Shown here: positions 43,512 through 50,927 of the stretch, one piece after another | How the letters are laid out: each line of letters starts with the position of its first letter | Position numbering within the stretch: the first letter of the stretch is position 1 | NCBI RefSeq assembly: GCF_003477525.1 | Contig: NZ_QUDO01000028.1 | Location: 1 to 50,927 of the forward strand | DNA: 50,927 nt | Origin: Ruminococcus sp. AF41-9 | GTDB taxonomy: Bacteria; Bacillota; Clostridia; Lachnospirales; Lachnospiraceae | Direction: 5' to 3' | Translations under genes and position numbers: made by a program | The notes under the pieces: model-generated | The model's database searches: none | The model's input: only the letters and a program-made list of their open reading frames with translations | What the model was told of the DNA's origin: nothing

Positions 43512-44037
43512 CCACATCCTAATTTTTTAAATTTACTAAAGCTGCAGGACAGAAAGAGGTGGGAATTGTAAAAAATCCTTTTAAAATTAATGAATGTATG
43601 CGTAATGAAAATGATAGAGAATATATGAAATTAGGAATATACACCCAGGGTGCAGAAATCAGATGAAGCCGACTGATATCTGCACAAGCTGGATACTACT
43701 GTTTTACGAAAACGTAATATCTGGCTGGGTGGGAATCAGTGTTTTTCTGAATGACAGGAAGAACACTGATTGTTGCATCATCTTAAAATTAACAGGTAAT
43801 GCAAGGGTGGTGTATATTTGGATGCTAAATACGGTTGTCCTCAAATGCTCAGAATTGGCATTTGAGGATATTTTATGCAACAGTGACGCATGATAAAAGC
43901 GACGACTATTTCAGCCGCCGCTTTTATTTAAGAAAGAGAAACTATTTTTTTGTCTTAAATAATTATTAATTCGACAGCAAAATTTTACATATCTATTTCT
44001 TATCAGAAAGATTTACTTTCCATAGACACAAGAATTT
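43512..44037. other. Gap of about 525 nt with two terminators and no supported gene
   Basis: A short frame at 43663-43893 has no ribosome site and no family features. CCTCAAATGC/GCATTTGAGG (43839-43867) and TAAAAGCG-CG/CG-CGCTTTTA (43894-43926) are strong hairpins, the second with a T-rich end. The region probably holds remains of lost genes. Confidence 0.5.
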
Positions 44038-44415
44038 TTACACCCTCTCTTTATCTGCCATTGAGATTTCAGAAGTGACAAGCATGTTATATCCAGCAAG
44101 TTCCACGGATTTTTTTATGAGATCCTCATTCATAGTGACTTTAATTTTTCCATTCGTATTGTTTCCTTTTTTGTCTGTAGTGGTAAAAATCACATATTTT
44201 GCAGAGTCGCCGTATTCTGAGCGCTTTGCTTGTGAAGCTTTCAGCAGTTTTGCTTTTTCAACTTCTTTATTAATCTCATATATCTGCTTCTTGGCCAGTT
44301 TGGGATTAAAAGTAACAATCCTTTTTTCTGTTATCTTGAACTTTTTAATTTTTCCTGTTTCGGAGTCCTTGAATTTATATTCAAACTCGTCTACACATTC
44401 TTTGGTGCGGTACAA
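44038..44415 (-). pseudogene. IS1634-type (IS4 superfamily) transposase fragment
   Basis: An internal part of a transposase: FEYKFKDSETGKIKKFKITE, KRIVTFNPKLAKKQIYEINK, KASQAKRSEYGDSAKYV and AGYNMLVTSEISMADK. The N-terminal catalytic aspartates and the C-terminal part (YHNLWRIEESFRVMKS with the catalytic glutamate) are missing, and the frame ends abruptly after MADKERV. It is a relic at the edge of the metal/fumarate operon and may mark an insertion boundary. No inverted terminal repeats are seen. Confidence 0.78.
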
Positions 44416-44466
44416 AAGTATTAAGCAGTTAAAAACAAAAATCCAAGAAGATATTTACTAATCTTA

Positions 44467-44517
44467 TTGACATAGAACAAAAAATGAATATAATCATAGT
44501 TGAACAACTATTCAACT
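44467..44517 (+). promoter_or_regulatory. cadC promoter with ArsR-type operator
   Basis: TTGACA (44467-44472) and TATAAT (44489-44494), spacer 16 bp. The palindrome ATAGTTG-AA-CAACTAT (44496-44511), extended as AGTTGAA...TTCAACT, begins right behind the -10 box. It matches the ATA...TTCAA style of CadC/CzrA operators, so the metal sensor probably represses its own operon. Confidence 0.8.
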
Positions 44518-44538
44518 GCGATTATACGAGGTAAGTAT

Positions 44539-44898
44539 ATGTCTAAACCGTCTTATATTTGTAATTGTGATGTGATTCATGAGGATATTGTGAATGATGT
44601 GAAATCCAAGATGCAACCCAAAGATGATTATATCCAGTTGGCATCTTTATTTAAGCTATTTGGAGATGGTACCAGAGTACAAATCTTACATGCTCTGGAA
44701 CAGAGTGAGATGTGTGTATGTGATCTTGCTGTGCTACTGGGGGTAACGAAATCCGCAATCTCACACCAGTTAAAGGCATTGCGTCTTGCGAATTTGGTAA
44801 AATTCCGTAGAGAAGCGCAGATAGTTTACTACTCTCTGGCAGATGATCATGTGAAAGAGATTATTGATAAGGGATTTGAGCATCTATGGCAGAAATAA
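44539..44898 (+). CDS. cadC: ArsR/SmtB family metal-sensing repressor, CadC-type
   Basis: A 119-residue winged-helix repressor. An N-terminal Cys pair (CNCDVIHE, C8 and C10) and a CxC in alpha-3 (SEMCVCDLAVLLGV, C59 and C61) make the thiolate site typical of CadC for Cd(II)/Pb(II)/Zn(II). The HTH is VTKSAISHQLKALRLANLV. The ATG at 44539 starts the conserved opening; an upstream ATG at 44500 lies within the operator. It precedes the CadA-type pump, and operators lie in front of both genes. Metal binding would release DNA and switch on the operon. Confidence 0.9.
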   Translation: MSKPSYICNCDVIHEDIVNDVKSKMQPKDDYIQLASLFKLFGDGTRVQILHALEQSEMCVCDLAVLLGVTKSAISHQLKALRLANLVKFRREAQIVYYSLADDHVKEIIDKGFEHLWQK

Positions 44899-44912
44899 TA
44901 CTTTTAGCGTTA

Positions 44913-44934
44913 TAGTTGAGCAATTGAGCAACTA
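44913..44934 (+). promoter_or_regulatory. Second CadC-type operator, in front of cadA
   Basis: TAGTTG-N10-CAACTA (44913-44934), the same half-sites as the operator at 44496, in the 58-nt gap between cadC and cadA. No promoter boxes are obvious, so it may act as a roadblock or loop with the first site. Confidence 0.65.
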
Positions 44935-44956
44935 AACAAATTACAAGGAGGTCATT

Positions 44957-47080
44957 ATGAAACGAATATTTTTATTAAAAGGCTTGGACTGTCCGAACTG
45001 CTCCGCAAAAATTGAAAAAGAAGTCGGAGAATTGGATGGTGTACAATCCTCAGTTGTAAATTTGATGAAGCAGACGCTGACAATCAATGTTGCTCCAGCT
45101 GCCGCAAATACAATAGCCAGTCAGATTGAAACGATTGTCCACAGCCATGAGCCAGATGTAGAAGTTTCCGAAATTGCACAGGAATACTATATACCTGCAA
45201 AAAAACAGGATACCAATACATCCTATAACAATGAGGACAAGAAGTTGACGATTCGTTTAGCGATTGGCGCAGCAATCTATGGTATTGGTATGGCATTGAC
45301 AGTTTTTGCGAAAGTGCCACTGCCTGTCGAGTTAGTTTTTCTCATTGTCTCCTATATTATTCTTGGCGGGGATGTTGTATGGCAAGCTGTGAGGAATATT
45401 TCAAAGGGACGTGTGTTTGATGAACATTTCCTGATGAGCGTTTCTACGATTGGTGCTTTTGTCATTGGTGAATATCCGGAAGCAGTTGCTGTTATGCTGT
45501 TCTATCAAGTTGGTGAATTTTTCCAGTCATTGGCTGTTGAGCATTCCAGAAAATCTATATCAGATTTAATGGATATACGTCCGGATTGTGCTACAGTCAG
45601 AAGGAACGGAGAATTGATTACCATATCTCCTGAAAGTGTTGCCATTGGTGAGATTATTATTGTAAAGCCTGGTGAAAAAATCCCATTAGACGGTGTGGTA
45701 TTGGATGGAGATTCTATGCTGGATACGAGAGCTTTAACTGGAGAATCGGTTCCGAGAAGCGTTCATAAAGGAGACGAAGCACTTTCCGGTTGTATGAATC
45801 AGACGGGTGTTTTAACGATTAAGATAACGAAAGCATTTGGTGAATCTACTGCTTCAAAGATTATTGATCTTGTGGAGAATGCGTCCAGTAGAAAAGCACC
45901 AACAGAAAATTTCATTACTACATTTGCACGTTATTACACTCCTGTTGTTGTAATCTTAGCAGCTATTCTGGCAATTCTGCCACCGATCCTTCTTGGTGGA
46001 GGTTGGACAGAGTGGATTCGCAGAGGATTTGTTTTCCTTGTGGTATCTTGCCCATGTGCATTGGTCATTTCAATCCCGCTGACTTTCTTCGGAGGTATTG
46101 GTGCGGCATCTAAACGAGGTGTTCTTGTAAAAGGAAGTAATTATTTAGAGGCGCTTAATAATGTCAGCATTATTGTGTTCGATAAAACTGGAACACTTAC
46201 AAAAGGTGTTTTCAATGTGACTGATATTCTGCCTGCAAATGGATTTTCAAAAGAACAGGTTCTGGAGTATGCGGTCCAGGCAGAGAGCTTTTCTAACCAT
46301 CCTATTGCAAAATCCATTCTCTCTGCTTATGGAAAAGAAATTGACCAATCAGTTATCTCTGATTACAAGGAAATTTCCGGATATGGAATCAGTGCCATGG
46401 CAGGAAAGAAGAAAGTTTATGCCGGCAATACGAAACTTATGGATTCAGAGCATGTGGAGTACACAGCCTGTGAAAAAGTTGGTACAAAGGTTTATGTAGC
46501 AGTAGATGGTCAATATGCCGGATGCATTCTGATAACAGATGAAGTAAAGCCGGACAGCAAAAAAGCAATTTCTGATTTGAAACATATCGGTGTGGAAAAA
46601 ACAGTCATGCTTACTGGTGATGATGAAAAAATCGGAAAGGCTGTTGCGGAAGAATTGCAGTTGGATGAATATTATGCACAACTGTTTCCTGATCAAAAAG
46701 TGGAAAAGGTTGAGCTTTTAGACAGTAAAAAGAGACAGGGAAGCAAATTAGCTTTTGTTGGTGATGGTATCAATGACGCTCCTGTCCTTGCTCGTGCGGA
46801 TGTTGGTATCGCAATGGGTGGTCTTGGTTCAGATGCGGCCATTGAAGCTGCGGATGTGGTTCTGATGACAGATGAACCATCTAAGCTGGTGGATGCGATT
46901 GATGTGGCAAAAGCGACAAAGCAAATTGTCATGCAGAATATAGTGATTGCCCTTGGAATTAAGAGTGTGTTCCTGATCCTTGGTGCTCTGGGTATAGCTG
47001 GAATGTGGGAAGCTGTATTTGGTGATGTAGGCGTTACCATAATTGCCGTCTTGAACGCAATGAGGATTTTGAAAAAATAA
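44957..47080 (+). CDS. cadA: P1B-type heavy metal ATPase (Cd2+/Zn2+/Pb2+ exporter)
   Basis: A 707-residue metal efflux pump. It has an N-terminal HMA domain with GLDCPNC (C12, C15), membrane helices, the transmembrane metal site SCPCAL near residue 366, the phosphorylation site DKTGTLTKG near 409, the actuator TGES near 265, the hinge GDGINDAP near 602 and an HP motif in SNHPIA near 440. CPC with a single HMA suits the Zn/Cd/Pb subgroup. AAGGAGGTC is the ribosome site. It sits between its CadC repressor and an electron-transfer gene set, only 16 nt before the next gene. Confidence 0.92.
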   Translation: MKRIFLLKGLDCPNCSAKIEKEVGELDGVQSSVVNLMKQTLTINVAPAAANTIASQIETIVHSHEPDVEVSEIAQEYYIPAKKQDTNTSYNNEDKKLTIRLAIGAAIYGIGMALTVFAKVPLPVELVFLIVSYIILGGDVVWQAVRNISKGRVFDEHFLMSVSTIGAFVIGEYPEAVAVMLFYQVGEFFQSLAVEHSRKSISDLMDIRPDCATVRRNGELITISPESVAIGEIIIVKPGEKIPLDGVVLDGDSMLDTRALTGESVPRSVHKGDEALSGCMNQTGVLTIKITKAFGESTASKIIDLVENASSRKAPTENFITTFARYYTPVVVILAAILAILPPILLGGGWTEWIRRGFVFLVVSCPCALVISIPLTFFGGIGAASKRGVLVKGSNYLEALNNVSIIVFDKTGTLTKGVFNVTDILPANGFSKEQVLEYAVQAESFSNHPIAKSILSAYGKEIDQSVISDYKEISGYGISAMAGKKKVYAGNTKLMDSEHVEYTACEKVGTKVYVAVDGQYAGCILITDEVKPDSKKAISDLKHIGVEKTVMLTGDDEKIGKAVAEELQLDEYYAQLFPDQKVEKVELLDSKKRQGSKLAFVGDGINDAPVLARADVGIAMGGLGSDAAIEAADVVLMTDEPSKLVDAIDVAKATKQIVMQNIVIALGIKSVFLILGALGIAGMWEAVFGDVGVTIIAVLNAMRILKK

Positions 47081-47096
47081 GAAACGAGGTGGCAAT

Positions 47097-47615
47097 GTGA
47101 AACGGAAATTGATTCTGTTAGCAGTTACAATTGTTTTTCTTGCAGGTTTCGGTGCACTTTTGCACTCACCGCCCTCTATGATTGATGCAATCACAGGAGC
47201 AACACCGAAGTCAAAAAAGGCGGCTCAAGCCTCCGCACAGTTGGAAGGCTCTTATGTTCTCGGTATTAATATGATGTCAGATGATCTCGACAACGAGAAC
47301 ACCCGGAATAAATTAAAAGAATTGGCACTGGACGATTCGGAAACAAATGAAACAGATCTCATGAAAACGGACATTAGTTTTCGGTTATATGTATCTGAGA
47401 CGGATTATCCGCTTGTCAGTTATGCTAAGAAACTCTGTGACAGGTTGAAACAGGCCGGTTTTTCCGTAGATCTGAAAGAGTACAGTAACACAATGATGCT
47501 ATCAAGAGTGGTAAGTGGAAAGTATGATGTATTCCTGGCATCGGATGATTTTATTGACGTTACAACGCTAACACAGATGGACTATATGATCATGGACAGC
47601 GAAGAAATGAGGTGA
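47097..47615 (+). CDS. Exported small protein with flavinylation-like motif
   Basis: 172 residues. An N-terminal hydrophobic segment (LILLAVTIVFLAGFGALL) suggests a signal anchor. Then comes MIDAITGATPKSKKAA near residues 27-42, which resembles the D-x-(T/S)-G-A-(T/S) motif where ApbE attaches FMN. The remainder, with FSVDLKEYSNTMMLSRVVSGKYDVFLASDD near residue 122, resembles the end of family 5 peptide-binding proteins, so a small binding-protein-like domain is also possible. Starts with GTG after GAGGTGG. It is in an operon with cytochrome and Frd-like genes. Function unknown. Confidence 0.55.
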   Translation: MKRKLILLAVTIVFLAGFGALLHSPPSMIDAITGATPKSKKAAQASAQLEGSYVLGINMMSDDLDNENTRNKLKELALDDSETNETDLMKTDISFRLYVSETDYPLVSYAKKLCDRLKQAGFSVDLKEYSNTMMLSRVVSGKYDVFLASDDFIDVTTLTQMDYMIMDSEEMR

Positions 47616-47625
47616 GCAGGAATTT

Positions 47626-48165
47626 ATGAGAAAATGGAATACGATTTTGTCTGTTTTAATGCTTCTCATTTTTATGATTCATGGAATCATGGGCAGCTTT
47701 ATGCTAAACGGAGTTGGAAGTAGTGCAGGGAAACTTTTTGCATGGATTGGTGTTGGTATTCTTGTTGTGCATACGGTGATTGGTGTCATCCTGACAGTTC
47801 AGAGTTTACAGACAGCGAAGCAATCAAGAAAAATGTATCTGAAACAAAACGTCATATTTTGGGCGAGACGAGCCAGTGGGATGGCAATACTGATTCTGCT
47901 GTTATTCCATATTGGCTTGTTTGGAAAGGTGCAGAATGGGACATATATTTTGTTCCCTTTTACAACTGTAAAGATGGTAACTCAGCTTTTGTTCGTAGCG
48001 TCAATCTTTGTTCATATTTTTATCAATATCCGCCCATTGCTCGTATCACTGGGAATCATCAGTTATAAAGAACGAAGGAGTGATATTTATTTGATCCTTT
48101 CGGTGCTTCTTCTTTTTATAGCGGGAGCGGTTATTTTATATTATATTGGGTGGCAATATCTATGA
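47626..48165 (+). CDS. Di-heme cytochrome b membrane anchor (FrdC/SdhC-like)
   Basis: A 179-residue protein with five membrane helices. Four of them carry one histidine each (H19, H49, H95 and H130), the layout of the two-heme cytochrome b subunit of succinate dehydrogenases and fumarate reductases. R81-R82 and S84-G85 before H95 could form a quinone-side site. The last codons overlap the flavoprotein start (ATGA), showing tight coupling with the FrdA-like subunit. Quinone use is an inference; many relatives of this host lack menaquinone. Confidence 0.72.
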   Translation: MRKWNTILSVLMLLIFMIHGIMGSFMLNGVGSSAGKLFAWIGVGILVVHTVIGVILTVQSLQTAKQSRKMYLKQNVIFWARRASGMAILILLLFHIGLFGKVQNGTYILFPFTTVKMVTQLLFVASIFVHIFINIRPLLVSLGIISYKERRSDIYLILSVLLLFIAGAVILYYIGWQYL

Positions 48166-49706
48166 GTAAGACAATTATTATTATAGGTGCTGGACTGGCA
48201 GGACTTTCAGCGGCTTTGCAGGCAGCGGAAAATGGATGCAATGTAAAACTGGTTTCCTCCCTTCCGTCAGAGCGGGCACAGTCTGTTATGGCGGAGGGCG
48301 GAATCAACGCAGCTTTGAATACAAAAGATGAAAACGACAGTCCCGAAGAACATTTTACAGATACAATAAAGGCAGCATGTGGTCTGGCAGATCCAAATGC
48401 AGTTTGGGGAATGACACAGGCAGCACCGGAGCTGGTGCACTGGCTGCTAAAACTTGGAGTTAAATTTAACATGAGTGGCTATGATGATGTAGATCTGCGG
48501 AATTTTGGCGGGCAGAAAAAGAAACGGACTGCTTTTGCACAGAGCGATACCGGGAAGCAGATCATGACAGCTATGATAGACGCTGTTCGCAGGAAAGAAG
48601 CATCTGGTATGGTAGAACGGTTCAGCCATCATTCTTTCCTAACACTTCGTCTGTGTGGCAATATTTGTTGTGGCTGCGTAATCAGGGATGAATACAGTCA
48701 GGAAATTGTGGAATTACCGGGGAATGCGGTCATTGTTGCCTCCGGTGGTATGCACGGATTGTTTGGGAATACAACAGGTTCGCTGTCCAATACGGGAGAA
48801 GTAACCGCAGAATTGTTCCGGCTTGGTGTTCCTCTGGCAAATGGTGAAATGATCCAGTATCATCCGACTACTGTGGAATGCGGCGGGAAACGTATGCTTA
48901 TCAGCGAGGCAGCCAGAGGGGAAGGCGGCAGGCTGTTTGCTCTCAGAAACAATCAGCCGTGGTATTTCATGGAGGAAAAATACCCGGAGCTTGGAAATCT
49001 GATGCCCCGTGATATTACCGCCAGAGAAATATGGAAGGTCAGCCATGAATCCGAGGTATTTCTTGATATGACGGAAATATCGAAGGAGGTCATTTCAAAT
49101 AAGCTGTCTGGCTTAGCAGATGACTGCATGACATATCTGCATAAGGATATCCGGAAGGAACCGGTGCCTGTTTTGCCAGGAATCCACTACTTCATGGGTG
49201 GTATTCTTGTGGATGAACAGCACAGAACGTCGATTCAGAATCTTTATGCTGCCGGGGAATGCTGTGCCCAATATCATGGTGCAAACCGTCTGGGTGGTAA
49301 TTCCCTGTTGGGCGCATTGTACGGAGGACGTGTTGCGGCAAAGTCAGCCTGCGAACAAGCTGACGGCGTAGTTTTATCTTGTGCGGCGCAGATAGATATT
49401 CCACCAGTGCAGGAAATTGTGGGAACAAAACAATTAAATCAGGCTATGCAGGATTCTCTTGGGGTTGTTAGAAATGGAAATTCCCTGTTAAAAGGGATTC
49501 GGAAAGTGCAGGAACTAAAAGGAACTCTGCCGTTGCTTGGTCTTGCAGTTCTCCAAAGCGCCTTTGCCCGAAAAGAAAGCCGGGGAGCGCACTGGCGGGA
49601 GGATTATCCTGAATGCAACAACAGGGATTTTCTCAAAACGACGGTGGCACGATTTGACGGAAAGCAGATACAAATTTCCTTTATGTCTGTTCCAGAGAGG
49701 CGGTGA
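48162..49706 (+). CDS. FrdA/SdhA-like flavoprotein subunit (fumarate reductase family)
   Basis: A 514-residue flavoprotein. The FAD fold is IIIIGAGLAGLSAALQAAENG at the start and SVMAEGGINAALN near residue 42. Active-site segments are MIQYHPTTVE near 230 (His), SEAARGEGGRLF near 247 (Arg), HYFMGGILVDE near 340, and GANRLGGNSLLGALYGGRVAAKS near 370. The histidine that usually binds FAD covalently (SHT in SHTxxAQGG) is replaced by SV, as in L-aspartate oxidase, so FAD may be non-covalent. Shorter than classical FrdA (about 580-600) because the C-terminal region is reduced. No signal peptide: cytoplasmic. Confidence 0.82.
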   Translation: MSKTIIIIGAGLAGLSAALQAAENGCNVKLVSSLPSERAQSVMAEGGINAALNTKDENDSPEEHFTDTIKAACGLADPNAVWGMTQAAPELVHWLLKLGVKFNMSGYDDVDLRNFGGQKKKRTAFAQSDTGKQIMTAMIDAVRRKEASGMVERFSHHSFLTLRLCGNICCGCVIRDEYSQEIVELPGNAVIVASGGMHGLFGNTTGSLSNTGEVTAELFRLGVPLANGEMIQYHPTTVECGGKRMLISEAARGEGGRLFALRNNQPWYFMEEKYPELGNLMPRDITAREIWKVSHESEVFLDMTEISKEVISNKLSGLADDCMTYLHKDIRKEPVPVLPGIHYFMGGILVDEQHRTSIQNLYAAGECCAQYHGANRLGGNSLLGALYGGRVAAKSACEQADGVVLSCAAQIDIPPVQEIVGTKQLNQAMQDSLGVVRNGNSLLKGIRKVQELKGTLPLLGLAVLQSAFARKESRGAHWREDYPECNNRDFLKTTVARFDGKQIQISFMSVPERR

Positions 49707-50416
49707 TTAACTTGGTATATAAAGTACGGATTCGGAGACAAGAGAATCAGAAATCAGACAGCTATTGGCAGGAATTTGAGTTTGGCGGAAGTGAAAATAG
49801 TTCTATTGCCGCTGTCTTAAACGAATTGAATAGTCGTAGCCCACTGACAGATGCATGTGGGAATACGGCTGCTCCTATTGGATGGGAATGTGGTTGTATG
49901 GTACGTAAATGCGGAGCGTGTGCCATGCTGATCAACGGACTTCCCCGGTTGGCCTGCTCTACATTTCTGAATATGCTAAAGAGCAGTACCGTTACGCTAG
50001 AACCACTCAGTAAGTTTCCTCTTGTCAGGGATCTGATTGTTGACCGGTCATTCCTGTTTGAGAACTTGAAGAAACTAAACCTTTGGTTGGAAAGCGAAGC
50101 CTATATGATTGAATTTACACACGAACCGAGGTATCAGTCGGCTCGCTGCCTGATGTGCGGGTGCTGCCTTGAGGTTTGTCCAAACTTTTCTTCAAAGGGT
50201 ACTTTTGCTGGAGCGGTTGCAGCGGTCAACGCTTTTCGGATTCTGAATGAAGAACAGGAAATAAGCCATCGGAATGAGGTTTCAACTCAATATAAGGAAA
50301 ATTATTTTGAGGGATGCGGGAAATCATTAGCTTGCCATAACATTTGCCCGATTGGTCTACCTGTCGAAGAATTGATCGTGAGGTCAAATTCGGTAGCTAT
50401 TTGGGGAAGACAGTGA
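49703..50416 (+). CDS. FrdB/SdhB-like iron-sulfur subunit
   Basis: A 237-residue iron-sulfur protein that would carry electrons between the cytochrome anchor and the flavoprotein. The N-terminal plant-type domain holds C65, C70, C73 and C85 for a [2Fe-2S] cluster (ECGCMVRKCGACAM). The C-terminal domain has CLMCGCCLEVCP (C149, C152, C155, C159) for [4Fe-4S], and C205, C211 and C215 (CGKSLACHNICP) for a third cluster. The GTG at 49703 overlaps the previous stop; a TTG at 49712 is an alternative start. It completes an A-B-C Frd-type complex. Confidence 0.85.
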   Translation: MINLVYKVRIRRQENQKSDSYWQEFEFGGSENSSIAAVLNELNSRSPLTDACGNTAAPIGWECGCMVRKCGACAMLINGLPRLACSTFLNMLKSSTVTLEPLSKFPLVRDLIVDRSFLFENLKKLNLWLESEAYMIEFTHEPRYQSARCLMCGCCLEVCPNFSSKGTFAGAVAAVNAFRILNEEQEISHRNEVSTQYKENYFEGCGKSLACHNICPIGLPVEELIVRSNSVAIWGRQ

Positions 50417-50927
50417 GTATCAAAACGCTGATTAAAAAAACATGATTAACCTACATCTATGGTTTTACCAAAAATAGAGACATATCCTTTGTTTCGGTGT
50501 GGTAGCGGTTTTATTATGGACTGGATTCCGTCAAGGATGAATTTGATGCTTCCCTGAGAGAGTATATCCAGTCGGAAGAATATGTCTCAGCAAAGCAGCA
50601 GAAGAGATATTGATCAAATTATGTCAATGTCTCTTTTTTATGGAAGAAACAGGCTGATCAGAAATATGCAAAAGAGTAGCCTATTTTAATTATTTAACGA
50701 AAGGCGAACAGGGGTGTTCACAAGGGTGTGCACCGTTAAATTGTATCAATTTCGTAGTCGCAACGAATGCAAAGTAGGCTGTTTTGTCAGAGATAAAAGC
50801 GGAAATATCGTGATTGACAACGGGTGCTGACCGATGCTACTGGATGGAACAATCCCAAAAATTGTGAGCTGTGGCGGAGTGAGTGGGCAAAGGTGTGTAA
50901 TGAACATCTTCCTTTGCATAATCAGGT
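50417..50927. other. Window end: unassigned, probable remnants
   Basis: No complete gene. A stretch at about 50508-50611 reads FYYGLDSVKDEFDASLREYI and then QSEEYVSAKQQKRY before a stop, like the end of a small helical protein, but an in-frame TAG lies just before it. Later (about 50750-50830) another short frame encodes YQFRSRNECKVGCFVRDKSG. I recognise neither. They may be remains of an integrative element that continues beyond the window. Confidence 0.35.

Noticed and set aside
43663..43893. Possible 76-residue gene
   Set aside because: It runs into a strong hairpin, lacks a ribosome site and has no family features.

Overview
The window reads as a chromosome segment of a spore-forming, low-to-mid GC Firmicute of the Lachnospiraceae (Blautia/Dorea/Ruminococcus-like). 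The reasons are the gene orders eno / secG / rnr / smpB and pyrH-frr-uppS-cdsA-dxr-rseP, a PdaA-type spore cortex deacetylase, AGGAGG-type ribosome binding sites throughout and many small accessory nucleases. This placement is inferred from gene content; no search was run.

Layout. 1-6100: a split threonine/serine exporter (second half frameshifted), then one operon for a GDSL esterase and a polar amino acid ABC transporter (two permeases, ATPase, secreted binding protein). 6.4-8.0 kb, minus strand: pdaA, and upstream of it a promoter-to-terminator unit of about 580 nt made of eight imperfect tandem repeats with no credible gene, my best candidate for an undescribed RNA. 8.4-14.1 kb: enolase, SecG, RNase R (frameshifted), SmpB and a cytidylate-kinase-like protein. 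14.3-15.5 kb: remains of a sensor kinase, a sugar ABC permease and a YesN-like regulator, joined by large internal deletions. 15.6-22.4 kb: a lipoprotein and the pyrH to rseP housekeeping cluster. 22.9-27.8 kb: a UbiD-like decarboxylase with an internal deletion, a frameshifted DUF554 protein, a LysR gene without its DNA-binding domain, a MNT-HEPN toxin-antitoxin pair and a frameshifted D-2-hydroxyacid dehydrogenase.

27.9-44.4 kb is an accessory region: a truncated spore-type protein, two Rpn-family nucleases that share a tail, a duplicated cassette on either side of an AAA-ATPase/nuclease, an XRE regulator diverging from two P-loop GTPases and a secreted YARHG protein, a Uma2 nuclease, an excisionase-like HTH protein, a large primase-helicase preceded by an inverted repeat, and a transposase fragment. 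44.5-50.4 kb is an apparent operon: a CadC-type metal sensor with two operator-like dyads, a CadA-type P1B ATPase, a secreted protein with a flavinylation-like motif, a di-heme cytochrome b anchor, and FrdA- and FrdB-like subunits.

Two patterns cross the window. First, five genes are each broken by a single-base shift, several in short homopolymers, which may be sequencing error or real mutation. Second, at least five genes have lost large internal or terminal blocks, which is harder to explain as base-level error and points to decay or mis-assembly.
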